The notes below the pieces were generated by a model, which ran no database searches, was not told the DNA's origin, and was given only the letters and a program-made list of their open reading frames with translations. A DNA stretch of 39,969 bases, from NCBI GenBank assembly GCA_900316345.1, contig ONCR01000006.1:1-39969 (forward strand), given 5' to 3'. The position numbers and the translations under genes were made by a program. Each line of letters starts with the position of its first letter. The stretch's first letter is position 1. This document shows, in pieces, positions 1-10,266 of this stretch. This stretch comes from an uncultured Eubacteriales bacterium. GTDB taxonomy: Bacteria > Bacillota > Clostridia > Oscillospirales > Acutalibacteraceae.

Positions 1-3000
1 GTTGTATAGGTTGTTGCGCCTTCAGCCGTTGCAGCCGCGCCGCTTGCTACCGATGCGCCGTTGCCTTCAACCGCTAACGTTAAGCTGTCGCCTGCGTTAT
101 ACTTAGCTGTATAATCAGCAGTCTTGTTTTCATCGTCGATTACCTTTTCCCATGAAGAGAAGGTGTAGAACGGAACCTCTTCGGGCTTAACCGTTTCGCC
201 GCCGATGGTGAAGGTTTCGGTATTAGCTTCCGGAAGGTCAGCCTTTGCGCAGTAGTAAATTGCAATTACAGTACCGTAAATGTTTCTGATGCGAACCGTG
301 TACTGGCCATCAACAGGAGTTTTATTGCTGATTTTAGCGGTTACAGCCATATTGCTCTTAACTACTCTTGAGAAGGTTGAACCGTTAACGGTTGCCTTTG
401 TTGAGCCTGTTGCATCGGTGTAACCGGGAGCATCAAAGCCATGTTCGATGGCATCTGCAAGCTCACCGTCGTAATAGGTAATCGAGAATACAGAATTAGC
501 CTGTGCTTCGCTCGGAATAGCAAGATTAATTGTATCGCCGTAATAAGCGGTTATTTCCTGCGTATCCTGAACGTTAGCGCCGTTCTTTGTAACGTCGTAT
601 GTTATGCCGAACTGCTTAACATAGGTGTTATCAGCTTCAAGAACGCTTACGAGGGTAAGAAGGTCCGCAGTAATCGGGTCAGTTTCCTTAGTACCCGTAA
701 TCTTAAGCTCTGTGCCTGCCGTAAAGTCTGAATTTCCTGTTACAGTTGCATAAGTTGATGCCTGATCAGCAGTTGCAGCAGTGTAAACTGAAGCTCTTGT
801 TGCAAGCGCTTCATCAATCTTAGCCTGAGCGGAAGCAATGTACTTATCCTTATTAATTGAAGAATTAACGATTGTATAAGCCGCATTGTAGCTCTGGTAT
901 GCATCGTTATCATCAACAACGCCGATGTTCATATCCGAAAGCTCTTTGTTTTCGGTGTTTACATCTGTTTGATTTTCGGAAAGCTCTGCGAATTCACCGC
1001 CGCCGATATCAACGTAGGTTGCGCCGTAGGTTGTGCTCTTTTCTTCAACAGTTGAGCCGGTACCTGCCGTTCCGTCTGCGGGAGCAGAGGAGAGCCTGTA
1101 AACGTTGTAATCAAGCTTTGTTGAATCATCGCTTTCATCTCTCGTTACGCCGAGAAGTTCGTTAAGCGATTTAGTTTCGGTTGTAGCATATCTTGCCTTG
1201 CCGGTTTCGGTTTGAACAACACCGTCTCCGGTGTCAAACGGAACGCCGTCAGCTTCTACAATCTTGTTGTAAAGCGCTGCCCATTGGTCATAGCGTAAGG
1301 TTTGAGTGCCGTCGGTGTAAATACCTGCCCTAACAAGAGGAGTTTTAACAACTCTTGAAGTATTTTCAAGCTCGGAGGTAACTACCTTCGGCATAAGCGA
1401 ATCCTTGATTTCTTCAAGGGCTTCTCTTATTGTGTCATAATCTGCGCCTGAGTAATCGGAATATCTCCAATAATCCTCATCGTAGATATCGTTAAGGTCC
1501 ATAAGGTCGGAGTCGATGTCGGTATCCGGGGTAAGGCCTGCAAGGTCAGTGTAGTAAGCAACTGCCTTTTCGATTGCCTTGAAGTTCTTTTCGTAATCGT
1601 CGATAGATTCTTTGGTGTAATCGCCTGTTACCTTAGCGGCATCAATTTCTTCCTTAATAGCCTTATACTCTTTTTCAACCTCTTTATAGTCCTCAACGGT
1701 GTAAAGATGTTCGTAAGCTTCGATAACGTCGGCAATAAGCTTAGCCTGTACCTGGTCGGTGTTAACGGTTACGCCTGCATCCTTAAATACGTTTGAACCG
1801 CCGTTTGAGGTTACGTAAATCGGGGTTGTTCCGTTGTAAGCAGTTACGTATTCGTCGCCGCTTGTCATTACGGAATGAAGGTCTTCGTACTCATCCTCGC
1901 CTGCAAGGTCGTTTTGAACGGTGTTAGTCGGGTTGTTAACGAACCATTCAAGCCTTGCAAGAGCGTCGATGTAATCGCGGTATGACTTAGCGGAAATATC
2001 CTCAACATAAAGGTTACCCTCTGCGTCGCCGATTACCTCGCCCTGAGTTACGTCCATATTTGTGTCTACTGTCGGTCTACCGTCAGCGTCAAGCGTTACG
2101 TGGCGCTTGCCGTCTTCGCCCTTAGGAGCAACGAGGCGCTTAAGAGCAAAGTTTTCCATAAAGTCACGCGCAGCGCCCTTATCGCAGGTAGCAACACCGA
2201 TGTTGTAATAATGGTAGTTTTCTTTACCTATGAAACGTCCGCCATCAACACCAGTGTCTGATACTTTATGGTATGAACCCATCTCGAGGATATAGTTTGC
2301 ATAATTTTCAGCTGAAACATCAATATCACCATAGTTACCACTACCGGCTGCCTGTGCAGTTGCCGAATTAGATGTCCAATGCTCTTTTTTACCTTTACTT
2401 TGAACATTATAATAGTAATAGTAGTCTTTAATATTGCTATAGGTATTACGCGTTACACGATCTTTACCGGTAAAGGTTGCAATACCCCACCAGTTATTAG
2501 TATCATCCTTACCGTTTGAGCCTGTTGTATAGGCTTTCTGACCTGAATAATCGTAGAACTCTGGTTTTGTTGATGTGCTACCGTCAATATAACCGTTATC
2601 AATATTTCCGTTGTCACTATTTTTAAGTGTTTGCAATGTTGCTACTTTTGTACCGTGAACAAGATTTCCGTTTGTATCTCTGTGGAGAGTAAACCAATAG
2701 AGATATCTGTTACGATAATCATTGTAGAATTTTGAAGCGCCTTCAAGACTATCTCGCGGTTTTCTGTCGTCAGTATGGAACAACATTTCATCAGCAAACC
2801 AGCGTCTATATCCGCCAATTGCTACCCAAGTTGCAAAGGAAGCTCTATTGGTATTCATTATTCCTGCATTTTTAACAATATCCTCACCGTCGTTACCAAC
2901 CCCCAATGTATAAGTAACTTCTTCTTTAGGAGTAATCGTCGCTGCTTTTGATGAATAACTTACGTTAAGACCCGTTGTATTTCTTGCATATGATGTTACG

Positions 3001-6000
3001 TCAAAAATTGAAGCCTTTTCACAAGTATCCCAAAGGAAGTTGTTAGTTTTCATATTGAACTTATAGCCAGTAGGAATTCCGCCGCTTGTTGTAATTACAG
3101 GAGCAACAGTATTGCTGTCTCTGTTGGTGTCATATAGCGTTGTATCCGAATAGTCAAAGTAATAATTTACATCAACTATGTCCGGAGTAGCAATAAACGA
3201 GTTCGGTGCATCATCCTTATGTTCCTGTGTTGAGAATGAACCTGAATTTACGCCAACACTGTCGTCATAGAAATTAAACAGTGTTTTAATTTTAGAGATA
3301 GATTTAAGGTCTGTAGATGAAGTTACAGAAGATTCAAAATCTGTAAGATAACCGGAAACGCCATGACCATCGCCTATTTCTGTTGTTGTTCCGCCTGCTG
3401 CATAGTAGAGCATTGAAGAATAATAATCTGTAGCAGAACCGTATGAATCAACAAAACGGTTAAATGTTCCGTAAGATGACTGCCTGTCATTACCAACGGC
3501 ATCAGATTGACTGTTTCTGATAGCAGCAAGAGTATGCGCCCAAGCCGGGTTAGGCATTACATAACAGAATTCAAATTCGCTGTATTCAGCTCCGGTCTGA
3601 ACATCCGTGTATGCAACAACGAGAGTTACGCCGACCTTCGGGTAACCGTTACGATGAACGCCGATTCCGTCGTTTTCATCATCATAATATCTGAAGAAGG
3701 ATGAAACCTTACCCTCAATGCCGTAAACCTTATAAAGCTCAAGGCTCGGGTTAGCTTCAACAGCCGCGATAGCTTCCTCATCGGTTGCATAAGCAGCGGT
3801 ATAGGTTCCGTTAGCATTCTTCGTGCACCACCAGCCGGTACGTGCGGTTGAGCCGCTGTCATTCATAGTAAGGTTAACGAAACGCATATTTGAACCGGTT
3901 TCACCGTAGTTACGGCAGTATTCGGTATCGTTAAGCGAAATGATGTTGCCAATCTTATCTACATCAATGCTTGCGGGGAATTTGGTAGTAAGCGTCGTGT
4001 ATCTTTCACCGCCGGATGCGTAGTTGTTCTGGCCGTAGGTGTAGTTATTGGAAATCTCCTGGCCGTAAACCGCGTAACCGGAAGCGAGAGCAGCCTTACC
4101 TGCCTCAGAATCCGCTTCAACGTTACCCGCAAGACGGAGAACCTCAGCGTCGGTAGCGTGGGTATAAATTACGCCGTCCATTGAAGCAAAGTCGCCGTGA
4201 GAGATAACCTTATCAACATCGGGGATATTGCCCATTCTGTAAGCCCAGTATTGCATACCGAGCTGGCCGCTGCCGCTGCTGGCAATATCAAGAGTAGCCA
4301 TCATCGGAACTTGCTTACCGTTCTTAATATGAACGCCGATTACACCCTCATGGACAGGCTCTTGAGTGTCTGCCTTAATCTGAGCATAGGTTGCAACGTC
4401 GTTATAGATTCTGATGTACTGAACCTTGTCGCCCGAAGCGTCGCGAACGAGCTTGAACTTATATCTGAATTCAGTATCATCTCTTGTGCCGAAAATAACG
4501 CCCGTGGTATTGGTTTCATCATCAAGGTTAGCAAGGATTGTGTACTGATATTCCTTGCCCCATTCAGAGTCAACCTTGAGACGCATATTGTTACCTGCGT
4601 AAAGGCCTTCAAGGTCGGAAGCCTTAACTTCCTTATAAACCGAATCTGTTCCGTTATACTGATACGGGAACATTACAAGCCAGCCGTGCTCTGTAACGCC
4701 GAGCATATTGTTAAACGAAACGTTACCGGTTACGCCGCCGCTCTGGCGTTTTGCAAGAGCGTTATCCTGAACAGCCGTCCAGTTATGGCTCTTTGACGCG
4801 TACGGTCTTGCGTGAACTGCGTTAACCCATACCCAGTCGCCGTCTGCGTTCTTAGCCTTATAGACCGAGTTATGACCGGTTGAACGGTAAGTCTTCGTAT
4901 AAATGCTGATATCAAACGGGGAAAGAATCTGGTTACCGCGGTTTTTGTAAATCATCTCGCCCGTGTTGGAATCAACGCCGTTTGTACCGGCATACGGACC
5001 GAGCGGATTTTCGCTTCGGAATACACGCTCTGTATAAGAACCTTCGTTCTGACCGAAGGATACAAACAGATAATAGTATCCTTTGTGGCTGTTTTCGTCG
5101 TAGATGTACTGAACGAACGAACCTTCGCAGGAGCCCTGTCCTTCGGGTGCGCGTTCCAAATCTTGCATATATGCTCTTGAAAGCTGGGTGCCGTTAGTCT
5201 GCATAGAGTCAACATCGGGGTACTTGGCAGTACCATTACTATTGATTTCCATACCGTAGATTGCGCCGAAGTTCGGCGTTACGTTCGGTCTGCCATCCCA
5301 GTTCCATGAGCCCATTGTCATATAAAGCTCATCAGGGTTAATGTTGCCGCTTGAATCTCTGCCGTAGAATGCAGACATATCAATAGCGTTAGGCGTCCAT
5401 ACGTTTGACTGATAAACAAGCGAATTATATGTGTAATTTTTAATCGGGTTACTTGAAGTACACATGAAGGTTGCCGAATGAAGCGAACCCCATGAACTCA
5501 TTGAGGCATAGTAAACCCACTCGTCACGTACAAGGTTATACATAACGTGCGGAGCCCATACAAGGTGGCCGGCGCCGTTATTCTGTTCAGCTGCGCTGAA
5601 GTTTGCAGCGGTAATAACCTGTGCAAGCGCCGTTGTGTATTCACCGCCGAAGAGGTCCTGATTCTGATAGCCGCAACGACCTTCGCTGTCGCCGAGGACG
5701 TTCCACTGAATCTGCATATCTCCGGTGAGAGTAGCCTCTGTGCCGCCTGCCTTATAAACTGTCATACCCGTACCGAAGGAATAGTAGTCAATAGCTAAAA
5801 TCTTACTGTCGGGAACATTATAATAATCAATAAATTCCTGGCCTACCTGCTGTCCGTTCGACGTGGTCTTTGAGGAACCGCCGGGCACAGTATATGAGAA
5901 GCCGCTGTCAAGCGTAAATACCGTAACGGTAGTCGGGTCATGAGACGTAGAGGTAATATTGGTCTGTACATCGGCAAATTCGTCGGTATACATATTATTA

Positions 6001-9000
6001 ATGTCAACCTGCTTTAAAGCGCCTGCATAGATACGGATATCGTCAAGGTAGAGATTGAAGTCGCTGCCTTCCCAGCAAACGCCGTTATCAAGAGTGAACT
6101 GAGTGTCGGACTGGGTAAGGAAATCAAGAATTTCAGCGCCTGCATCGGAGGTTGACGCTACAATATCTTTAGAAGCAATATTGTTTGTTTTTGCTCCGCT
6201 TTTATTAACGAACATATAATCATGTTCAACGCCGTTGGTATAAACGTGAATACCGTTTGTCGGATGAATTGTAACAGCAACGTGTTCCCATTCACCGTTA
6301 TCGTTGCCCTCTTCATGATTGGTATTATCCTGATTATTCGGAACAACGTCAGTATAAACGGTACCGGAGGTAACACTTCTTGAGTTAACGCCGTTAACCT
6401 CAATAATATAGTATTTGGTGTTGTCGTTTTCCTTCTGGAACGCGATTGCGTTTCTCCAATTATAACCCGTCGGGTCGCCGCCGTTGGTGGAAAGTTTAAC
6501 GGTGTCTCCGTTACTGTTTTCCATATGGCGCCAGAAAGCGATTGTTACGCCCTCGCTCTTAACAGCCGCAGCGTTAATGCCGCCGTTGGTTGAAACGGAA
6601 ATCGGGTTTTCAGCCATCGTTAGAACCGGGCCGGGTTTAGTGCTGTTTGCATTAATCTTAAGAACGTTATTTCTCCAGGAATAAGATTCGGTTGAAGAGG
6701 ACTTTGTACCTGCGCCCTTTTCAATTGAAATTGTTCCCGAAGGAGTTCCGTATAAAGCGTCGTTTTTAACAAGATTGCCGTTAAGAACCCGAATGTCGCC
6801 CTTGTCAAAGCTTTCCTGATAAAGAAGCGGTGAGAAATTAGTTGCGTTAAACAGAGTTTTTTCGGTCTGGATTGTATTATCCTGACGGTCTGTTGCAAAG
6901 GCAATAATCTTAATGAACGAAGCGTTCTGAATTGCGCTTGTCATTGCGATTCCGTTAGTTGAATCATAAGTATAACTACCGTCAAGAACACCGTCAATAT
7001 ATATAGAATAGGTTATATTAGCGGTATATGTTCCGGCATTATCAATCCAGAAGGTGCTGTTTTCGTCATAATAGCTTGCGCCCTTTGAGTGAACGCTGCC
7101 GTCGCCGTATTTAGCCTTAATATCGAAATCAGCATTTCTTTCAAGAAGATAACGCTTTGAAGCAGAGGTTACGGTGTAGCTCTGGCTTTCATCATCGGTA
7201 AGGGTTTTGGTTTCTCTTACATAGAAATCAATGCTTGAAGCGGTTGTTCCGCTGAACGGAACGTACGGGTTTGAAGCATTGTAGGTGCTCCATGTGCTGC
7301 CGTCAAGGCTGTACTGGATAGTACCCGTCTGCGCGTTTGTTGATTCAATTAAAATGCCTTCGTTGTAATTAACGTTAGTATCTGCTATTGAAGGCGATGA
7401 ATAAAGGGTATAGGTATGCGCGTCCGAATCCATCGAATAGGTATCGCCCGAAAGAACAGCGCTTGCCTGAGCCGTTACGGTTGCGGTTAAGCCCGCGGTA
7501 TCCTTGCCGCTGAACGGTGTAATAGTTGCGGTTGCGGTTGAACCTGTGATATCGCCCGTAATAGCCGCGCTTGAATCGCTGAACGCAACGTTATACGTTG
7601 TATGACCGCCGCGGTTCTTTGCAGCCTCGGGGTTGGTAATTGTAACGGTATCCGTAGGTCCGAGAAGCCTTCCGCTTGCCGGCGAAACCGTCGGCTTTGT
7701 GATATCCGCAACGTTAAGATACGAGAAAGCCGTTGTTAAATCGCTTGCGGTTGTTGCAACGCTTGCGGTAGGATAAGCGGTTTTATCCGAAAGAGCTGCC
7801 ATAGCCGCAACGGCAGTATTATATTTAAGGATAAATGTTTTATATAAGCCCTTAATATAACCGCCGTTGTTAGCGCCGTCGGTTGTTGAGGTTGAAGTGC
7901 TCTTGCTTGCAGCAAAAAGAACGGTAGTTGTATCGCCTGAAGCAATCTGTCCCTCATAATCGATAGCGTCCTTAAGAGCCTTATAGTTGGTGTCAACCGC
8001 AGGAGTTGCAATACTGCCAAGGTCTGAAGCAAACTTCGTGCAGGCGCCTTGAGCATAATTGTAATATGCAGACGCGCTTGAAGCGGAAACAACAGCTTCC
8101 GTACCGCCGAGATAGGTTGTGGTATTATATCCGGTTTTATATTTGGTAATATCGTAACTGGTTGCAATATCATAAGTGCTTAAAGCAGTTGCAAGTCCGC
8201 CCTCTTTGTAGTTAGTGACATCAATACCGGCAACCTTGCTCTTGTTGTTCTTAATCGCCTGAGTAAGCTGATAGTAGTTAACAACATAGATGCCGGTTGA
8301 AACTGCATTTGTACCCGTACCGTAGTCAGTCTTCATTCTCATAGTAAGACTCGTCTTGCTAAGGGTGTTACTTGAAAGCGCCTTAATATGACCGATGTTT
8401 ACCCAATATCTCTTTTTACTGTCACCATCTTTTGAAAGGGTATGATTCTTTGTGTTTGAACTTGAATATCCAACTGAAACATGGTCACCGTCATTTTTGT
8501 CGCTCGAACCGTCAACGTTGTTTACGCAGTTATCATAGTTTACGCCGTAATCATTATTCCATCCCTGCTGATAGCCGTACCAGTAACGTGTTACTTCAAC
8601 GTTAGCATCGCCGTTCCAGTCAACGTATTGAACCGTTCTGTTGCTACTGCTATTAGCATAAGCTTCAAAACCAACAGGGAAATATATCTTACTTAAATCA
8701 CCGTTATAGTAGAAAACTGCTGAAGACGGAGCCCAGCCTTTAAAAGCAGTATGTTTGTTATTAGTCCATGAAGTTGTACCAATTTTTACATAATCCGAAG
8801 AAAAGCTCATTGCACCCTGTCCCTGACCGGGAGCGTAAAGAACGTTGGAATATGCGCCGGTTGCAATAGTACCCGAATACATCGGTTTTGTTCCGCTGTA
8901 TTCTACCCACGGCTGCATTGCGCCCGTAGCAAGAGTAAGCTCCTGAGTAGCGCCGATTAAAGCGGCATTTACAGTAGCGTCAGTCGGGTCGCTTTCGCCG

Positions 9001-9896
9001 TAGATATATGCGTCATAACGAGCCGAAGCCTGCTGATACTTTGCATAAGCATTGGAAAGGTTTTTATATACTTTGCCGTCCGCCATCTTGGCTTCGTATG
9101 CGTCAATTGCCGTTTTCAGCGCTGAAGGAGCGTCGTTTTGCGCATAGCTGAAGAACTGAAGGTTCTTAACGTAGCCTCTGAAGGTTCCGTCGCCGCTGTT
9201 GGAAGATTTACCGACGAAAAGCGTGGTAAGATTCTTCATATTATCCATAATCTGGGCGTTCGTAAGGCTTCCTTCAGACGGTGCGTTAAAGGTACCAATC
9301 CAATTACCGTTCAGGTAATACTGCAACTCGCCGCCCGCCATAAACAGCGCAACATTATACCAGGTATCGTTTTCCGGCTTCCACGAAGTTCCCCATGAGC
9401 CGTTGTTCTGGTTAAGGAACGTATGGCTTGCGCCGAAATCCTGAGACCAATAAACATTATGGCTGTTATTGATTGTTGCATAAGTCAAGCCTCTGTGGTC
9501 GTCGCTGCCGCCGGCATTAAAGCCAAAACGGTCCTGATTAGAGCCGATGCCCGAATCAAGCTGGAATACGAAGCCATACGTCGGGTTGGCAGATGTTTTC
9601 TTGAAATCAAAGCTGACAGCAAAAGCGCTGCTGCTTGAAACATTTGAAAGCGCATTGAAATTGCTTATTGAAAGTGTTCCGCCGTTAAAATAAGCGGCCT
9701 TTTCAGTGCTGTCCCATGAAACTTCGCCTGTCTTTGTAAACGCGTCGTCAATGCCGTTAGTAAGGTAAGCGGAAGACGTCGGCGCGTCGTTACCCGTGCG
9801 CTTTGCAAACGCAACAAGCGCAGAGAACGGAACGGTTGTGAAAACCAGCACCGCCGCCAAGAACATTGACAACATTCTTTTTGTCATTTTCTTCAT
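1..9896 (-). CDS. Giant secreted LamG / GH43 arabinanase-like modular protein (3' end outside window)
   Basis: The frame is open from an ATG at 9894-9896 to the left edge, giving at least 3298 codons with no stop. The start follows an AAGGAGG box at 9903-9909. Residues 1-31 form a signal peptide (MKKMTKRMLSMFLAAV, ending ALVAFA). Rough domains: LamG-like lectin fold 45-250; helical FIVAR-like linker 255-325; Tyr/Trp/Asn-rich unknown region 355-530; beta-sandwich region 720-930; second LamG-like domain 1020-1305; GH43 propeller about 1315-1760; long unassigned region; FIVAR-like helices near 2720-2830; beta-rich modules to the edge. GH43 landmarks are HDP (Asp1320), WAPHVMYN, NAIDM (Asp1506), CEGSF (Glu1591) followed by GYYYLFVSFG, and ENPLGPY. 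These match the three acidic catalytic residues of endo-arabinanase-like GH43 enzymes. Arabinan or arabinoxylan is an inferred substrate. The cell-surface anchor, if any, lies beyond the window. Confidence 0.85.
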   Translation of the reverse strand, partial: MKKMTKRMLSMFLAAVLVFTTVPFSALVAFAKRTGNDAPTSSAYLTNGIDDAFTKTGEVSWDSTEKAAYFNGGTLSISNFNALSNVSSSSAFAVSFDFKKTSANPTYGFVFQLDSGIGSNQDRFGFNAGGSDDHRGLTYATINNSHNVYWSQDFGASHTFLNQNNGSWGTSWKPENDTWYNVALFMAGGELQYYLNGNWIGTFNAPSEGSLTNAQIMDNMKNLTTLFVGKSSNSGDGTFRGYVKNLQFFSYAQNDAPSALKTAIDAYEAKMADGKVYKNLSNAYAKYQQASARYDAYIYGESDPTDATVNAALIGATQELTLATGAMQPWVEYSGTKPMYSGTIATGAYSNVLYAPGQGQGAMSFSSDYVKIGTTSWTNNKHTAFKGWAPSSAVFYYNGDLSKIYFPVGFEAYANSSSNRTVQYVDWNGDANVEVTRYWYGYQQGWNNDYGVNYDNCVNNVDGSSDKNDGDHVSVGYSSSNTKNHTLSKDGDSKKRYWVNIGHIKALSSNTLSKTSLTMRMKTDYGTGTNAVSTGIYVVNYYQLTQAIKNNKSKVAGIDVTNYKEGGLATALSTYDIATSYDITKYKTGYNTTTYLGGTEAVVSASSASAYYNYAQGACTKFASDLGSIATPAVDTNYKALKDAIDYEGQIASGDTTTVLFAASKSTSTSTTDGANNGGYIKGLYKTFILKYNTAVAAMAALSDKTAYPTASVATTASDLTTAFSYLNVADITKPTVSPASGRLLGPTDTVTITNPEAAKNRGGHTTYNVAFSDSSAAITGDITGSTATATITPFSGKDTAGLTATVTAQASAVLSGDTYSMDSDAHTYTLYSSPSIADTNVNYNEGILIESTNAQTGTIQYSLDGSTWSTYNASNPYVPFSGTTASSIDFYVRETKTLTDDESQSYTVTSASKRYLLERNADFDIKAKYGDGSVHSKGASYYDENSTFWIDNAGTYTANITYSIYIDGVLDGSYTYDSTNGIAMTSAIQNASFIKIIAFATDRQDNTIQTEKTLFNATNFSPLLYQESFDKGDIRVLNGNLVKNDALYGTPSGTISIEKGAGTKSSSTESYSWRNNVLKINANSTKPGPVLTMAENPISVSTNGGINAAAVKSEGVTIAFWRHMENSNGDTVKLSTNGGDPTGYNWRNAIAFQKENDNTKYYIIEVNGVNSRSVTSGTVYTDVVPNNQDNTNHEEGNDNGEWEHVAVTIHPTNGIHVYTNGVEHDYMFVNKSGAKTNNIASKDIVASTSDAGAEILDFLTQSDTQFTLDNGVCWEGSDFNLYLDDIRIYAGALKQVDINNMYTDEFADVQTNITSTSHDPTTVTVFTLDSGFSYTVPGGSSKTTSNGQQVGQEFIDYYNVPDSKILAIDYYSFGTGMTVYKAGGTEATLTGDMQIQWNVLGDSEGRCGYQNQDLFGGEYTTALAQVITAANFSAAEQNNGAGHLVWAPHVMYNLVRDEWVYYASMSSWGSLHSATFMCTSSNPIKNYTYNSLVYQSNVWTPNAIDMSAFYGRDSSGNINPDELYMTMGSWNWDGRPNVTPNFGAIYGMEINSNGTAKYPDVDSMQTNGTQLSRAYMQDLERAPEGQGSCEGSFVQYIYDENSHKGYYYLFVSFGQNEGSYTERVFRSENPLGPYAGTNGVDSNTGEMIYKNRGNQILSPFDISIYTKTYRSTGHNSVYKAKNADGDWVWVNAVHARPYASKSHNWTAVQDNALAKRQSGGVTGNVSFNNMLGVTEHGWLVMFPYQYNGTDSVYKEVKASDLEGLYAGNNMRLKVDSEWGKEYQYTILANLDDETNTTGVIFGTRDDTEFRYKFKLVRDASGDKVQYIRIYNDVATYAQIKADTQEPVHEGVIGVHIKNGKQVPMMATLDIASSGSGQLGMQYWAYRMGNIPDVDKVISHGDFASMDGVIYTHATDAEVLRLAGNVEADSEAGKAALASGYAVYGQEISNNYTYGQNNYASGGERYTTLTTKFPASIDVDKIGNIISLNDTEYCRNYGETGSNMRFVNLTMNDSGSTARTGWWCTKNANGTYTAAYATDEEAIAAVEANPSLELYKVYGIEGKVSSFFRYYDDENDGIGVHRNGYPKVGVTLVVAYTDVQTGAEYSEFEFCYVMPNPAWAHTLAAIRNSQSDAVGNDRQSSYGTFNRFVDSYGSATDYYSSMLYYAAGGTTTEIGDGHGVSGYLTDFESSVTSSTDLKSISKIKTLFNFYDDSVGVNSGSFSTQEHKDDAPNSFIATPDIVDVNYYFDYSDTTLYDTNRDSNTVAPVITTSGGIPTGYKFNMKTNNFLWDTCEKASIFDVTSYARNTTGLNVSYSSKAATITPKEEVTYTLGVGNDGEDIVKNAGIMNTNRASFATWVAIGGYRRWFADEMLFHTDDRKPRDSLEGASKFYNDYRNRYLYWFTLHRDTNGNLVHGTKVATLQTLKNSDNGNIDNGYIDGSTSTKPEFYDYSGQKAYTTGSNGKDDTNNWWGIATFTGKDRVTRNTYSNIKDYYYYYNVQSKGKKEHWTSNSATAQAAGSGNYGDIDVSAENYANYILEMGSYHKVSDTGVDGGRFIGKENYHYYNIGVATCDKGAARDFMENFALKRLVAPKGEDGKRHVTLDADGRPTVDTNMDVTQGEVIGDAEGNLYVEDISAKSYRDYIDALARLEWFVNNPTNTVQNDLAGEDEYEDLHSVMTSGDEYVTAYNGTTPIYVTSNGGSNVFKDAGVTVNTDQVQAKLIADVIEAYEHLYTVEDYKEVEKEYKAIKEEIDAAKVTGDYTKESIDDYEKNFKAIEKAVAYYTDLAGLTPDTDIDSDLMDLNDIYDEDYWRYSDYSGADYDTIREALEEIKDSLMPKVVTSELENTSRVVKTPLVRAGIYTDGTQTLRYDQWAALYNKIVEADGVPFDTGDGVVQTETGKARYATTETKSLNELLGVTRDESDDSTKLDYNVYRLSSAPADGTAGTGSTVEEKSTTYGATYVDIGGGEFAELSENQTDVNTENKELSDMNIGVVDDNDAYQSYNAAYTIVNSSINKDKYIASAQAKIDEALATRASVYTAATADQASTYATVTGNSDFTAGTELKITGTKETDPITADLLTLVSVLEADNTYVKQFGITYDVTKNGANVQDTQEITAYYGDTINLAIPSEAQANSVFSITYYDGELADAIEHGFDAPGYTDATGSTKATVNGSTFSRVVKSNMAVTAKISNKTPVDGQYTVRIRNIYGTVIAIYYCAKADLPEANTETFTIGGETVKPEEVPFYTFSSWEKVIDDENKTADYTAKYNAGDSLTLAVEGNGASVASGAAATAEGATTYT

Positions 9897-9948
9897 AGAA
9901 TTTCCTCCTTTTGTTTTTCGCCTAAGTAATAATTTCAGTTAAGCCGTT

Positions 9949-9976
9949 TGTAGGGGCCGGTCTCTGTGCCGGCCCG
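9949..9976 (+). repeat. Dispersed hairpin repeat, copy 1 (inside the leader of the giant gene)
   Basis: The sequence begins TGTAGGGG and forms the stem GGCCGG / CCGGCC around the loop tctctgtg. Read on the other strand it is the same element as the copy at 10267-10294, with different stem bases on both arms and a nearly unchanged loop. It is inverted relative to that copy. Confidence 0.75.
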
Positions 9977-10117
9977 TTGCGCCGCTCGTTAAGAGGGAGG
10001 CTATACGCAGATGTTTACTGACTACACAATCCGCGCCGAAAATATGTACATTCGACGAAAAATGAACAAAGTGTTAACGCCACAAGGCGCAATACACCCA
10101 TATATTTTTACGCATTT

Positions 10118-10146
10118 ATTATAATATATGCGGTTACCGTTGTCAA
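10118..10146 (-). promoter_or_regulatory. Consensus sigma-A promoter of the giant protein gene
   Basis: On the minus strand TTGACA (10141-10146) and TATAAT (10118-10123) are separated by exactly 17 bp, which is the full consensus. Transcription would start near 10110 and leave a leader of about 210 nt before the ATG at 9896. No riboswitch that I recognise is visible in that leader. It contains the hairpin repeat at 9949-9976. Confidence 0.8.
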
Positions 10147-10210
10147 GCGAATTTTGAACAAATTGTAAATTTTTTCATTAATAGACGAAACGCGTTATTT
10201 TTGTATAAAA

Positions 10211-10236
10211 TGTTTGGCTGTTCCCTGTGCCAACCC
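10211..10236 (+). repeat. Dispersed hairpin repeat, degenerate copy 2
   Basis: This copy aligns with copy 1 through the shared segment ccctgtgcc...cccg and keeps a stem (TTGGC / GCCAA) around a related loop. The TGTAGGG end is not preserved. It appears to be a decayed member of the same family. Confidence 0.5.
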
Positions 10237-10266
10237 GTCGAATTTTTCATTAGGGCGCCGTGTTGA

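Noticed and set aside
872..1165. Plus-strand Arg-rich frames opposite the giant gene (for example 872-1165 and several near 4-5 kb)
   Set aside because: They are antisense shadows of a continuous 3298-codon frame; their biased Arg/Cys/His content follows from its codon use.
9910..10110. Long leader of the giant gene considered as a riboswitch
   Set aside because: Apart from the repeat hairpin and a small GCGCC/GGCG stem, no known riboswitch core could be recognised, and the downstream gene is not a typical target.
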